In this document: piece by piece, positions 1 through 12,603 of the stretch
Layout of the letters: each line of letters starts with the position of its first letter
Numbering within the stretch: position 1 is the first letter of the stretch
Origin: Pseudevernia furfuracea
Lineage: Eukaryota > Ascomycota > Lecanoromycetes > Lecanorales > Parmeliaceae
Assembly: GCA_022315425.1 (NCBI GenBank)
Contig: JAIUPT010000017.1
Location: 310,001-374,000, forward strand
Direction of reading: 5' to 3'
Length of the DNA stretch: 64,000 nucleotides
Translations under genes and position numbers: made by a program
The notes under the pieces: generated by a model
Databases searched by the model: none
Seen by the model: the letters and a program-made list of their open reading frames with translations, nothing else
What the model was told of the DNA's origin: nothing

Positions 1-962
1 TTGCTCCACAAAACCTGGTCCGAAGAGGCGCTCTCCTACGCTTACACCTTGCTCCAAACAGATGAGCGGCTGCCCGATAGAACGGAATTGACAGTCCTCA
101 TGGAAAGCCTGATTGAGGACGTTGGCTCAGGCATTTCTCTACCCATCTCACCTTCCTATCGGACCGCCCAAAGGCTCGCAGACCTGACAGAAACAATTGA
201 CTTCTTCGTACACTTTTGCACCGCGCTCTGGCTGGCAGATTTCCCTTCGGCAAAGCAGATGCCTCTGTCTGCAGGCGAAGACGAACGGATTCGACGCGCA
301 CTACTACGCTTCCAACTCTACGCTCAAATCTTTCACCAGCCGGAGGCTACAGACGAATTGGTCTCTGATAGAGACTGGGAGCAGCGTCATCAGCAGCAGC
401 AGTACTTCTGGACCCGGTTTACAAGCGTTGAGGTCGAGGAGTGTAAATGCATATATGAATTACTAGTTAACACCGTCTCGTACATGCGCCCTATTCAGCC
501 TTCCCAAACTCATTGCGTCATGTCGAGCCAGCGCGGCCTACCATTGCTCCATTGCGTCTTTGCTGGATCGACTATATCCCCTTTGGCCTCCAGCTATGCG
601 GAGCGTTTTGCCGACTATGCCTTCACTGGACTGCACAAAGTGGATCCCCATGACGGCAATTACTTCCTCCCTTACCGCGATTTCCAGAATCAAGTCTTGC
701 CTCGGATAAGAAAGCACATGCCCTCGGATGCTTGCAGAGAGGAAATTTTCGGAGTGGTGGTTTACGATCGTCCTATGAAGTATGATCCCGTGGTCAGACA
801 GATGCATCGGACTGGTGGAGACGGCTTGGGTATTGCTACTGGACGAGGAAAGGGTGAATTGCATGGTTTCGGAAATGTACCTAGGGAACCGTTCATGAGG
901 TGAGAATCGATAGCGCCACTGATCGTATCTGAATGAAGCTGACCTCTTGTAGGCGCTTATAA
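1..962 (+). CDS. 3' part of an uncharacterised host protein gene (5' end outside window)
   Basis: This is the only non-mutated protein-coding stretch in the window. Frame 1 is open from the left edge for 300 codons and uses balanced codons including TGG for Trp, unlike everything downstream. The protein is acidic to neutral, with no membrane segment, no signal peptide (the N-terminus is missing) and no motif I can name. It is rich in aromatic and charged residues and ends in a glycine-rich tail ('GGDGLGIATGRGKGELHGFG'). This resembles the C-terminal part of uncharacterised fungal proteins, some of which carry an N-terminal F-box; no F-box is visible here, so that is only a possibility. The unspliced frame ends at TGA 901-903. 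A well-formed intron at 900-952 would instead carry the frame to TAA 960-962, adding two residues. Position 1 is not a real start. Confidence 0.75.
900..952 (+). other. predicted 53-nt spliceosomal intron near the stop codon
   Basis: The segment starts GTGAGA, holds a fungal branch-point match GCTGAC at 939-944 and ends TTGTAG at 952, with about 8 nt between branch site and acceptor. Length and spacing are typical of filamentous ascomycete introns. Splicing replaces the unspliced TGA by two codons and TAA (960-962). Both versions give almost the same protein, so the call rests on the splice signals alone. Confidence 0.6.
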
Positions 963-1385
963 ATTCCAGATTATGCAAATGCACTGTTTGATCTTCACAT
1001 GCACATGTCAACCATCTGTACAGCTTCAACGTGGTTGCCCGGTCTCAACACTAAGGCTACCCCGCACATAGAGGCCTAAACGAACATATGTAGTGACCTC
1101 GATGCTAGAAATCTTCCCATTACCTTAGCGTTTTAGACTTGGAGTGAAAATGAAGCTATATGGGTGGGAAAACAAGAACGGTCCCGAGAGAGACGAATTC
1201 GAATAAGGAGCCACTCGATGTTGCAGAATCAGCTATATATACACTCTCGCTCATCACGTGTCTCCCCTATCCACCTGCCTGGCCTACCGAGGGCTTGTAT
1301 CAAGCCCATTAGTATCGTGGTACGCCAATGACGCCATGGCCATGTGATCTGCTAACCTCCAGTCCCACAGGAGCGAGAGACTGGA
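963..1385. other. non-mutated intergenic / 3' flanking DNA of the host gene
   Basis: Base composition is still balanced, with CC, GG and CA dinucleotides present. I see no ORF of substance; the longest antisense frame merely mirrors the host gene. The stretch probably holds the 3' UTR and polyadenylation region of the upstream gene. It ends abruptly at about 1386, where AT-rich mutated DNA begins. Confidence 0.5.
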
Positions 1386-1721
1386 AAGAAAATTTTCTCA
1401 ACCGAGAGATTAAATTAACTCGAGATCGTTATTCTCGTAACGATCGTTTAAATATTATATTACGTGTCTTTTTTATTTCTTTTAATTATCTTTTTAATTA
1501 ATTATATTTCGTATTTTACTTTACGTTCTATTTTACGCGCAATATCAAAATTTTAAATAAGTCGCTTAAAGATATTTAGAGTTTATCGAGATATTAAGAT
1601 AATCTCGTTATCTCGATAAAAATAAATCGTCTTATCTCGTTTCGTCTTAATTAAATCTCGTCTTAACGTCGAAGCGAGATACGATATCTTAAATCTCGTC
1701 TCACTTCGTCTTATTACGTAG
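1386..1721. repeat. strongly mutated AT-rich relic between host DNA and first retrotransposon
   Basis: Composition changes within a few bases at about 1386 to AT-rich DNA nearly lacking CC, GG and CA while retaining many CG dinucleotides. It contains several short imperfect inverted repeats built on 'atctcg/cgagat' words, but no open frame and no identifiable transposon end. It is probably a decayed repeat into which the adjacent GypA element inserted. Confidence 0.45.
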
Positions 1722-1927
1722 TGTTACGAGCGTACTCTATATCTCTTAATAACATCTATCTATGTTAGCATCTCTTTATTAATATACTATTTCTTTTAAA
1801 CTTAGCGTGTCTTGATAGATTTACTCAGTTATATATATATAATCTTTTCTCTTAGTATATAATTGTTTTATATCTAGTTATCTTATTTAATATATTTATA
1901 TAACTTGACCCTATATTAATTTTAATA
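1722..1927 (+). repeat. 5' LTR of GypA-1 (206 bp)
   Basis: It starts TGTTACGAGCGTAC and aligns over its whole length to the reverse complement of the GypA LTRs at 25361-25566, 32231-32436 and 37951-38156, all exactly 206 bp. Differences are almost all transitions. The conserved leader sequence (actagatta... in sense) follows it directly, as in the younger copies. Confidence 0.85.
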
Positions 1928-2649
1928 CCAAAACTAGATTACTCTTACTTTATTCGTAATAGCAATCGAATTTAAAGAAGTTAATTAATAAAAGCTTTAT
2001 TAAGAACTTAATATTAATAAAATATCGTATTTCTAAATTCGTCTATTATATAAATAAAACGTTTTTAAGACGAAAAACGATCTCGTAATAGTTAGAGAAT
2101 AAAGAATAATTAAAATATTCGTACGATTAACGAATAAAAAAGAATTATTAAAATCAATTATTATAAAAAAATTTTAATTACATATTTAAATCGAGTTTTA
2201 AACGTCTTATTTTAAGAATAAAACGTTTTAATATAAGAGATTTAAACGACGCTCGATTCGATTAATAAACGTCTTTATAATATTCTTTATAAGAAAATCT
2301 TTTTCGAGATTAATACTACTTCTCTACTCGCAAATTCTATCTCGTTAAAGTTTTATATTTAAATTTATTAATAAATTATTTTATTAAAATAACATCTTTA
2401 TAAAGAATATACTTGAAAGTATTTATAATCTTTATTAAATGTCAAACGATTAATAAATAAAAAAGTTATATAAGAAACAAAGAAAATCGAATTTTCGTAG
2501 CTTCTTAACACTTTTTCTTTTAATATTAAAATAAGAGTGAAAATATTTTAATTTTTTTTAATACTTTTTATTTAATTATTATTTTACTCTACGAAGTAAC
2601 TTAATTACTCTTCTCTTCTTTTCTTTTCTTTTTAAAGAAATCGTTTAAT

Positions 2650-3986
2650 ATAATAAAGAATCTTATTTAAGATCTCGAGATTTTTAACGAGATTAAAAAA
2701 TAATATAAAAACAAACGCATATCGATAATACTCTTATCGAATAATAATAATAATATTATAGACGTCTAACAAATATTTAGTCTCGATTAATTATAATTAT
2801 AAATTTAAGTTCGATAAATCGAAATTATAAAAATGTTAAAAGATCTTCGCTTTTAACGAGATTAATATCTTTATATAATTATTAAATATACTATTATAAG
2901 TTAAAAGAAGATCGACTTAAAATAGAAATAAGATCTTCTTAAGACGAATAATGTTCAATTCGAAAATTATCTTATAAAGTATTATAACATTATTCGCGAT
3001 TATAAGAGAAAGTATTTAAACGCATTATAATAACAACTTAATGTTTCTAATTCGATCGTTAAATAAGCTAAGTTTAAATCTTTTTTTTTTGTTAAAGTAC
3101 TCTCTATAATACGTAAGAAGAAAAAAATTACTCGTCTATTAAATTTAATGATATTTATAAATAACGACGATCTTACTTAAAACGTCTAATTTAATATTAT
3201 ATTAAATAAATTTATAATTAACGCGAATTACTATTTAATAGAGCGATTACGAATTATCTATATAATTAATCGTATTAAAGATAAGATAACGAAGATAATA
3301 ATATTACGTCGTTAATTCGAGTTATTTAATTTTTATTTAATAATTAAAGACGTTATAAATAATCTCGTTAACGTCTATAAAGATATTAATCGTATCGAAA
3401 ACGCAATACGAGAATATAACTCTCTAAAGCAAAACTCAGCGTAGACTTTTCGCGATTTCTATTTAAATTTTAAGTTATTAAACGAAAAACTCGCTTATAA
3501 TAAGACTTATTTAATATATAATCTTTTAAAAAAATTGAATTTTAAACTTTGTATCAAATTTAACGATGTTAACGATCTTTATAAACAATTTATTTTATTT
3601 ATAACAATAAGAGACTATTTAATTAAGACGAATAACGTTATACGTGTTAAGAAACTTAATAAACAAATTAAGATTTTAAAGAAGATTTATATATTTCGCT
3701 TCGATCTTTCTTTAATCTATATTATCTGAACGAGACGTATTACTCTTATTATTATATCGATTATATCGATTATTTTTATTAATAAGATATCTTTCGTCTC
3801 TGTGATTAAGATTAAAAAAGAGTATATATGCTTTTAATATAAACGTTTAGATTATTAAAAAAAGAATTACTTAAATAAATATACTTAAATCGAAAAAAGA
3901 TCGTATTAAACGTTAAAATATATGTTATAAACGCTTATAATATTAAAAATCTCATTAAGAACGACGAGAAGTATTACGATATTAAC
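2650..3986 (+). pseudogene. gag: GypA-1 gag relic
   Basis: The start is inferred by position. In the tandem copy at 37225 (minus) gag begins with ATG-Ser-Glu-Ser; the aligned site here reads ATA at ~2650. An open piece at 3535-3729 aligns to the Gag of the younger copies (shared 'RDYLIKTNN' and 'KFNDVNDL / KFIDVSDL'). A decayed zinc knuckle (aligned to C-F-x-C...H...C of the other copies) lies at about 3815-3885. Stops and lost starts are explained by C-to-T/G-to-A changes. The gag frame is broken at 3986 by GypB. Confidence 0.7.
3982..3986. repeat. TSD TTAAC, left copy (GypB insertion)
   Basis: TTAAC directly abuts the left LTR of GypB and is repeated at 10583-10587 immediately after the right LTR. 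Five-base duplications are usual for LTR retrotransposon integrases. Confidence 0.85.
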
Positions 3987-4369
3987 TGTCACGAGAGAAA
4001 GTGAAGTGTTATTCTGAACTTGAGATGATATTGAGTAGCTATGATCTAGATCTATTATATAAGACGAACGCAAAGAGAAAAGAAGAGAAACAAGTTCGCT
4101 ATAAGAAATTCGCTTCTTAAATACCCGTAGAAGTCTTACTAGCAGTAGCGTTCGAACGAGTGCTAGTCAGCCGAGCGCCGGGTAGCGAGGGTGAACTTGA
4201 CTTAATGAAATTTAGATTCTAACTTTGACTTTCGAGTTCGAATACTTAGTCATCGTCGAATAGTTAAGGTGAAACTTAAGTGCTGAGTAGTTGAGGTGAA
4301 CTTGATATTCGAGTGATTCAGATAAACTTGACTTAGGATTTTTGATGGGACGATTTTGCGATCGTGATA
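3987..4369 (-). repeat. GypB 3' LTR (383 bp, element on minus strand)
   Basis: It begins TGTCACGAGAG and ends ATCGTGATA, which is the mutated form of ACCGTGACA seen at the other LTR. It is near-identical in length (383 vs 382 bp) and alignable throughout with 10201-10582; differences are mostly transitions. Confidence 0.9.
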
Positions 4370-4685
4370 GTATCTTCTCTCTTTAAACTCGAGCTTCTGC
4401 GAGATCAATTTCACTTTTTAAAAAAATACGATTATTCGAAAATAAAAATTTGAAATGAATTAGTGTATATTAAATTTAGAGCAAATCGAGGTCGTAGAGT
4501 ATATGTGAGATCGAATAGAATTCATTGACTGAAATTCTCTTAGCTACATATTTTCAAGTGCGTGCGCTCGATCGTAAGACCTTTCGAGATCGTTCTAGAT
4601 AACTAATTCTTGATATTGATGGTCGGTGACGCTATACGCTCGGGAGCTTATAAGACATATACGTTATTTCTGAGAGACGAATAGC

Positions 4686-4720
4686 TCGTCGTCGTCGTCG
4701 TCGTCGTCACTGTCGTCGTT
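4686..4720. repeat. CGT/CGA trinucleotide microsatellite (poly-Asp on the coding strand)
   Basis: A run of (TCG)n interrupted once lies near the 3' end of GypB, between integrase and the 3' LTR. Read on the minus strand it encodes a run of Asp residues, followed by Glu-Leu-Phe. It is probably an acidic tail of the pol polyprotein or simple repeat expansion. Confidence 0.6.
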
Positions 4721-4799
4721 GCGAAACTTAGAATTGTTCGAGTCGTTTTTAAACGTTTCTCAGATGAGGTGCTCTGCGGCGATAGGGTACTTGTCGTAG

Positions 4800-7700
4800 A
4801 ACTCGTTCATGACTTCGATTGTTATGCAGACGTTGTTAAAAGATTTAAGTCTGAAAGGCGCGCCGAAATTGATTCACTGAATTCTATAATACGGGCGATC
4901 GCGTCTTATTCTGACGCTGATGATTTTGTCGATTGAGAATACTTGATATCGATCGATTTTAATAGAGGGAAATAATATCGAGAACGACGACATTTATTCG
5001 AGCAAGACATTATTAGATTCGAAACGTAATAGAATAATATCGAATATATTATAACAGCTTCAATCTGTGAATAGTTCGAGACGATAGATATAAGAGCTAA
5101 CGACTTTCGTAATCTTGAAGAGATCTTTGAACTTATTGATTAGTTTTCGAGTACGTTTCTTCTCGATTCAGAGATTTCGAGCGTTTAATTAGATCTTATC
5201 GCTCTCGCGATACTTGAGATCGAGTTAACGATTTCGATTAACAAATTTCTTTTAATTGACTTAAGCGTAAGTTATTTGTTTTCTAAGAATCTCGTCGATC
5301 TTAAGTATCTTAGTTATAAAGTTCTCTATAGAGTCTCGAAGCTAAACATCTTCGAGAACTATAAAGTCGTCAAAGTGCCTCGAGAACTCGAAATCTATTC
5401 GAGGGTTCTGACTCGAGTTGACGAAGAATAAGCTGACGATAGTAGTCTCTAAGATATGATTGTTGATAAAGAATTCTACGAAAGACAATCACTTAGTTTA
5501 GTCGTTCTGAAGAAAGACGATATACGCGCGAAGATATTGCTTCAAAATAGCGTTAAAGCGCTCGATCTAATCGTCTATTTCGAGGTGAAATGTTATCGAA
5601 AGAATAATCTTGATGCTCGCGAGCTTATATAGCTCGTATTAGAATTCGAACTCGAACTATTTATCTCGATCGAAAATAATAATGATTAAGAAGTCGTGAT
5701 TCTTTTAAATTCATAGATAAAATACTTTGATGATAGTCTCGACGTTTATTTTGTTTATGAGAATATATTTTATTATCTTGAAAAGTCGATCGACGACGAC
5801 GAGAATATTAATATAGTCTCGTTCGAAGTGATCTAAACTTAAAGAGAGATCAACGATGAAATTTATCGAGATATGCGCTCATCGTCTATCGAGCACGAAA
5901 AGAGACTTAAGTAACTCGTGCTTCTTGTCTTAAGAGATCTTAAATCGAGAGCAATCGTGACAATTTCGTACGTATCGTCGAACGTCGTTTCGAAGCTCTG
6001 ATTATTAATAAGCTCTGAACACAAGTTCGTACTGCTTGATCTTTTTCGAGTGATTAGCGTTAAGAGAATCGTGAGCGAGACGAAGAATTCTTAGTCTCAA
6101 GTCGTTATTGTCGAGAACGAGTATACGATTATTATAAAAGTAAATACGCTCGTCCCTCTCGTCGAGTTTCGTTAAAGACACATTCTTAAGTTTGCGAGCG
6201 TCGTCTCGTAAAGCTTCAAAGATAATCTTGATTTAAGAATCTTATTAATAGACGCGATTCAAAGCGAGCTTTAAAGCGATCATCTCGTCTATCGAATCTT
6301 CGAGATCGTCTTTAAAGTCTTCAAAGAGGGATTTCGTAGACTTCGAGAGTTCGAGACTTGATTTAACTATAAACATTAATGTGAGAAGAATTGAACGTAT
6401 CTTTAAGACGAATTCTAAGAACGTAAAGATCTGAATATTAGGATTTTTAGATTTTAAGATAATCTGTTATTAATACTTTTGACGATGATTCTTCTTTTCT
6501 CGCGAAAGATCTTCTAACTATCGAATAAGAGCGTCGACGCGACGATTCAGATCGTTAGATCGATACGTAATCTTAAAGTTGAATCGAGACAAAAACTCTA
6601 ATTAGCGAGCTTAACGTCGACTTAGAAGCTTAATAGTTATAAAGTATTCGAGATTCTTATAATCGAATAGAATCGTAACGAACTCTTCGATATCTTTTAG
6701 CTCGAGACGTCAGAGCTCGAAAGTCTTAATAATAACTAAGATTTTCTTATCGTAGATTTCGTAGTTATATTTCGCGAAGCTTATCTTAGTGAAGAAGTAG
6801 AAGACTGATCTTAGAAATTCGTCGCTATCGTATTACGATATAATCTTCGTTATAACGTGATTCGAAGCGTCGATTTCTACGACGATCTGCTTCTTCGAAT
6901 CGAAATATAATAGAATTAAAACTGTGATAAAGACTTTCTTTAGAGAGTCGAAGACTTTTTAACACTTAAGAAATTATATAAAGAGTTAATTCTTCTTGAT
7001 AAGCTGCGTTAAAGAGTCAACGAGTCGAGAGAACTCTTAAATAAAGCGTCGATAAAAATTAATAAAGTTTAAAAAGCTCTAAACGTTCTTAACGTTTCGA
7101 AGAGTATTTTATTCTAAAATCGCGAATATCTTCTTCATATTCATCTGAACATCTCGAATAGTAATAATCAAGTCTAGATACTTGACTTCGATGACTTCGA
7201 AGAAGCATTTCTGTACATCGATTTGAAGTCTCGTCTCGCGAAGACGCTCGAGTACGAGTCGAACGTGCTTAATGTGCTTCTTGTCGTTATCGCTATAGAT
7301 TAAAATGTTATCGATATAGACGATGCAGAAATCGTCTAGATACTCGTGAAGTATATCGTTAATATAATTCTAAAACGTAGAGAGGGCGCCGCAGAGCTCA
7401 AAGTTCATAACTAGAGATTCGTAGAGCCCGTATCGCGTGCGAAAGATCGTCTTTTATTTCTCGTTCTTAGTTATACGTAGCTTATTAAAGGCTGCGATAA
7501 TGTCTAGAATAATGAATTTCTTGACCTTGTAAATGCGAGCGAGAGTCTCTTGAATCAAAGAGAGTGAATAACGATTCTTAATAATAATAACGTTGAGCGC
7601 TCGATAATCTACGTATAAACGAAGATCGTTATCGAGCTTTCGAGCGAAGAGTACGAGCGAGACGACTAAGAACTTGCTTAAGCGAATAAATTCTTTGATC

Positions 7701-8630
7701 AAGTTGTCGTTTAGATACTTCTTGAGCATCTGTAATTCGTCTTATAACATCGAATATATAGAGTCGAAATTAGACTTCTTGCTCGATAATAGATCGATTT
7801 TATAATTATAGTCTCGATAAGAGAGAAGCTTTTCGACTTTCTCGCGCGAGAACATATCTAAAAAGTTCTAATATTCGACTGAAACGATAATGCTCGAGTC
7901 GGAATAAGACTTTTTCTCTAAAGTCTTTTCGATATCGCTTATCGTGATCGCGAATAATTGAATCTCGAAGTTCTTGATAAGCTTAACGAAAGACGTCGTC
8001 TCTATTATACGAATCTTAAAGAGCGTCGCGAGCTTAAGAACTGAGACTAAGAGAAATAAAGAGCTCTTTCGTAAATAAGTTTTAAAGTCTCATATCGTAA
8101 TTCGTAGAATTTCGATAATAAGATTCTTTAAAAATCGCGCTCGACGTCGTTTCGTCTGACGACGAATAATATAATAGCTGAGAGAGTGTTCTTTCTTCGA
8201 GTCGAAGATATTAAAAGCTTCGTAATCGTTAGAGAGCGTAAATGAGAATTGAAGAGATATTAGAGAGAGTTTCACATCGATAACGAGCTTTAAGCGATAG
8301 CTGAGTGTGTTTCTCTTAGAGAAAAATTGAATCTTAATATAGTTTTTCTTTATTTAGAAAAGTTCGATAACGATATCGTAGATAGAAAGAGTAATAACGA
8401 AGAAGATAATTGTTACGAGAGATTTCGAGTGCTTCGAAACTTGAAAGAACGCTCGAACGAAGTGTGTTACGAAGCTTAACTTAGCGAGTTGATCGTTAAA
8501 CTCTTAAAGCTCTTGAGAGATATCAAGAGAAAATAAAGAAATTTTATATTATTGCGCGAAAATAAAATCAAGAAAAGACTCAGCACTAATATCACAGTCG
8601 AATAAACTTTTTGCTTTTGAGCTAATATTA
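4800..8630 (-). pseudogene. pol: GypB pol relic: protease region, RT, RNase H, integrase
   Basis: The clearest open piece (7454-7729) reads as the RT core with 'LRLYVDYRALN', 'KNRYSLSL' and 'FIILDIIAAFNKLRI', matching Ty3/gypsy RT motifs 1-3. Downstream on the minus strand the same frame with stops gives 'TRYGLYESLVM', the catalytic loop as Tyr-Ile-Asp-Asn (about 7308-7319; the second Asp is lost), then an RNase H region ending 'SRRQARQLEFLSRFNFKI' near 6.55 kb. The integrase zinc-finger region follows near 6.1 kb. Several expected Trp codons are stops. The protease lies upstream (minus) between ~8.6 and 8.0 kb but its active site is not recognisable. The gene is dead; boundaries are approximate. 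Confidence 0.75.
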
Positions 8631-8639
8631 TCTAAAGTA

Positions 8640-9987
8640 AGTATATAAGTATAAGTAAGATATCGCTCAGAAACTAAGATTAATTATGAGTTATGAGATA
8701 TTAGTAATAAAGTCGAGATCTGTTCAATAGATTCTCTCACGCGACGATATAAGAAGACTAAGTATTTCTCGAGTTCGAAGCTTCAGAGATCGCGAGGGTA
8801 GCTGAGGACGCGAATTTCATCGTGCGAAGAAGTATTTTACGCTCTTCGATGAATTTTCGTAAAAAATAGTCTTTAGATATATAATTACTGTATTCGATAT
8901 AAAGATATAGCTTGTTGTCGATACGTCTTTAACGTTTCTGAGCTGAGATAGATTCACGAGCTTTCGCGAGACGAGGGATTACGTTGAATAGATTCATAAC
9001 GATATTGTTATCGTTGATAGATCTATAAACTACGAAGATATTATTCGTACGAGACGCAGAGGCTGCTGAAGTTACGAGAACGCCTGAGTCGAGACGAGTG
9101 ACACGAGAAACGAATAATTGAATTTGACGTTACTCGTTGTTTATTCGTTGATAAAGCTTCTTAAGCGCGTCGAAGAAAAGCAGACTCGCGTCTGTAAATA
9201 TGAGAAGCGCTCTAAGCTCACTGCTTAAACCTTTTTTAAAAGCGAATCGCTGATTTTCTTCGTCGTAGTCGATGTTATTAATGTGAGCTTTAAAGTTCGC
9301 GAGATATTAATAAAAGAGTCGATTCGCTTGTCTAAGCTTTTGAATATAACGTTATGCGATAGTCTTCTTATCGAGATCGTCGAAGATAGTGTTTAAGATC
9401 TTATAGAACTCTTTAGTAATACGAATCGCTATCTCGTGTTTCGCTTTTACTAGAGAAAGAATACGTCGTTCGACGATATTCTTAAGACGATTTATGACGT
9501 ATAGAATTTGATCGTGTTGATTATAATATCAGTCGAAGTTGAAGTGTAGCTTGATCTTAAACTTATAAAGAAATCTCTTAAGAGCTTCGCGATTCTCATC
9601 GTACGAATTAGAGTCGAGATATTTAAGTGTTTTTCGTACGACGAAAATATTATCGATAAAGACGTAAGTCTTCTTGATCTTAAAGAAGAACTGAACTAAT
9701 TCGAAGAAGCTAACGAAGTTGTTTGATTACGCGTGCTCGTGTTTCTCTTGTTCGCGACGTAACTCTCGACGAAGATTTATTATTTGAACTTCGAGATTTC
9801 GCACTTCAGAGCGCTGAGCGTCGTTATCTATCACGACGACGTCGATAAAAGCTTATTAAGTACGATAGATATTCAGAAGTCGCTCGAGATCTAGCGCTGC
9901 GATAGTAGTTAGATCATTAGATATGTTAATCTAAAGATGAACGAGAGATACGAGGGTATCGAAGTCGGCTTTGATAATGTCTGACAT
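8640..9987 (-). pseudogene. gag: GypB gag relic with zinc knuckle
   Basis: The start codon is ATG at 9987-9985, giving Met-Ser-Asp-Ile-Ile-Lys. An N-terminal region follows with heptad-like charged residues ('RRELRREQEKHEH'), predicted coiled coil. A capsid-like middle section contains 'YLDSNSYDENREALKRFL', and a damaged CCHC knuckle lies near 8.88-8.93 kb, where two Cys positions read Tyr and the His reads Tyr, as expected from TGT/CAT mutation. Several in-frame stops replace Trp or Gln. Gag would form the particle and bind RNA; this copy cannot make a full protein. Confidence 0.7.
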
Positions 9988-10200
9988 CGTGTCTGATAGA
10001 GAGTCGTTGACTTGGTTATTCTAAAAAACGTCTTTAAAGGCTCTGAATGCTATACGTAATAACTTAGTAGTACGTTAAGTTATGACGAGAGACTGAAATT
10101 ACGAGAACTAAGATAAATATTGACTGAAGTGAAGGTGTAGAATAGAGTTAACTGAGTGTTATCGATTAAGAGTGACGACAATATAAAGTAACGTTCGTAA

Positions 10201-10582
10201 TGTCACGAAGAGAAGTAAAGTGTTATTTTAAACTTGAGATAATATTGAGTAGCTATGATCTAGATCTATTATATAAGACGAACGCAAAGAGAAAAGAAGA
10301 GAAACAAGTTCGCTATGAGAAATTCGCTTCTTAAATACCCGTAGAAGCCTTGCTAGCAGTAGCGCCCGAGCGAGTGCTAGTTAGTCGAGCGTCGGGTAGC
10401 GAGGGTGAACTTGACTTGATGAAATTCAGATTCTGACTTTGACTTTCGAGTTCGGATGCTTAGTCATCGTCGAATAGTTGAGGTGAACTTGAGTGCTGAG
10501 TAGTTGAGGTGAACTTGACATCCGGGTGATTCAGGTGAACTTGACTTAGGATTTTTGATGGGACGGTTTTGCGACCGTGACA
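10201..10582 (-). repeat. GypB 5' LTR (382 bp)
   Basis: It starts TGTCACGAAGAG and ends ACCGTGACA, with TTAAC at 10583-10587. It is less mutated than its partner. I do not see a TGG-type tRNA primer site next to it on the minus strand; mutation may have erased it. Confidence 0.9.
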
Positions 10583-10587
10583 TTAAC

Positions 10588-12603
10588 TCTTTTAACTCGA
10601 GAAACGTCTAGTCTCTTTTAAAGATACGAAAAGAAATAACGACGAAGTGTGTTTAATAAATACTCTTAACAATTTATTAATACGTCGCTTATTTCGAATA
10701 ATAACTACACTATTCTTATAAAATAAAAAATGCGTTTTTAAAGATATTTTAATCGATAGCGACTGTACTAAAGTTAATATAGTTTTTAATAAGTCTCGCG
10801 TGACTTAAGCAAATAAAGATTTAAAACTCGAAGTAATCTTATTATTTATATTTAAATTATTATAAGACTATAACGAAAAACTATTCAAAAGATTAATTAT
10901 ATATTATCTTCTTTTTGAATTAAACGTCAATAATTATAAAGAAGAGATAGACTTAATATTAATCGCTTTTATATAACACGACGTGATATTAAGTAAATCA
11001 TAAATAAACAAGTATAAGATCTTATTAAATATAATAAAGAATAAGATTTTATTCGTACTTGAACGTTACGAGCACGATAAAAATTAGATCTTATTATTAG
11101 AGAATTTATCTTTCTTATCTAAATCAACTTCATTAAATTTATTAAAGATATTTTATATTATTCTTAAGCGATCTTCGACTTCTATATACGAAGACGAGAG
11201 TTATAAAATCGTTTTTAAGTTTTTATCTTTTTTTAAATAGTTTTTTAAATTACGAAAAACTCTTAGTTTAAGAGTTATCAAAGAATAACAAATCTCGATA
11301 TCGAATATACTCGATATCATAGAAATCGAAGCACTCTTATTTCATATATTAATAAGTAATAAGATAAATAAGTTATTTAATATAACATTAAGCGAGATTT
11401 ATAACTCTATATCGTTATCGATTATTCGAAACTCGCGAATATTAGTTAATGAATCGTACTTATGGGATTCGAAACTCAAATATAAAAAATGTTATAAATT
11501 ATATACGATCGTTCGAGTTAATAACACGAAGAATTTAACTCTCGAGAACGTCAAAAAGAAGCTATTTAAGAAATATTATAATTTCTTAAACGTCTTCGAT
11601 AGAGTTAAGATAGACGAATTATCTTCTCATCGAGAATATAATTATAATTTGAAATTTATAGACGAGGTTAATAAGATTAAACTATCTTATAGTCGTATCT
11701 ATCTCATTTTAAACTCAAAGTTGAATCAAATTAGAAAGTATTTAAACGAGCATTTAAAAAAAGACTTTATAATTTTCAATTATATCTTATTCGTCTTTTT
11801 TATATTATTCGCTAAAAAATTAAATAACGAATTACGATTTTATATCGATTATAAAAGACTTAATTAAATAACAAAACGAAATCGTTATTTTATTTCTCTA
11901 ATAAACGAAGTTCTCGTTAGAATTCAAGATTATAAATATATGACACGATTAAATATTATAGTCGTATTTAACAAACTTCGAATATATTCTAATAGCGAAG
12001 ATTTTATTACGTTTATTATTTTTCTTAAGATATATAAATATCAAATATTATTATTCGAACTAATTAATAAACTCGTTAATTATTAATAGTATATAAATAA
12101 TATTCTTTTCGACTATCTTAATAACTTCTATTAGATATATTTAAACGATATTCTTATTTATAATAAGATTAAGAAGAAACACGTTAAATATATTCGACTT
12201 CTTCTTTAAAGACTACGAGAGATCGATTTATAAATAAATATTCTTAAATGTGAATTTCACGTTCAAGAGATCAAATTCTTAAGATTTCTCATATTCAATA
12301 AAGATCTACGAATAAACTCGAGTAAAGTTAACGTAGTAATCGATTAACGTATATCAATTAATCTTAAGAAAATTTAATTATTCGTTAACTTTTACAATTT
12401 TTATAGACGATTTATTAAAGACTTCTTAAAGATTATTAAGTTACTAATTCATCTTACACGCAAAGACGTTATTTTTGAGTGATCTATTATATGTTAAATA
12501 TTTAATTAATTTAAAATAATAGTCACTTAGATCTTAGCTCTACGTCATTTTGATAGATTTAAAGAAGTTATATTTAAGATCGACTCTTTTAATTACGTTA
12601 ACG
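10588..12603 (+). pseudogene. pol: GypA-1 gag end / protease / RT / RNase H (first pol block)
   Basis: Continues GypA-1 after GypB. The protease active-site region reads Asp-Ser-Asp-Cys at ~10,750, as in the younger copies. The open piece 11649-11867 reads 'SRIYLILNSKLNQI...', 'FILFAKKLNNELRFYIDY', matching 'FASLILFAEKPNDNLRFYIDYRRLN' of the copy at 28.6-29.7 kb. RT motifs continue as 'KRNRYFISLI', and the catalytic loop reads Tyr-Leu-Asn-Asp at ~12,140. RNase H starts after ~12,250 and is cut at 12603 by GypC. Saturated with RIP-type changes. Confidence 0.75.
12599..12603. repeat. TSD TAACG, left copy (GypC insertion)
   Basis: TAACG precedes the left GypC LTR and recurs at 38793-38797 right after the right LTR. 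The two flanks together reconstruct a continuous GypA RNase H sequence, which independently confirms that the two LTRs, 26 kb apart, belong to one insertion. Confidence 0.9.

Larger units (their letters stand above)
3987..10582 (-). mobile_element. GypB: complete but dead Ty3/gypsy retrotransposon (6.6 kb)
   Basis: It is bounded by direct repeats 3987-4369 and 10201-10582 with inverted tips TGTCACG/CGTGACA and flanked by TTAAC on both sides. The coding strand is minus: gag (~9987 to ~8640), protease region, RT, RNase H, then integrase towards 5.2 kb. It interrupts the gag/pol region of GypA-1. The right LTR is less mutated than the left. Family-level placement among Ty3/gypsy rests on the RT/RNase H reading; I did not find a chromodomain. 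Confidence 0.9.

Noticed and set aside
538..1029. 163-codon minus ORF opposite the host gene
   Set aside because: Antisense shadow of a real frame with normal codon use; no independent support.
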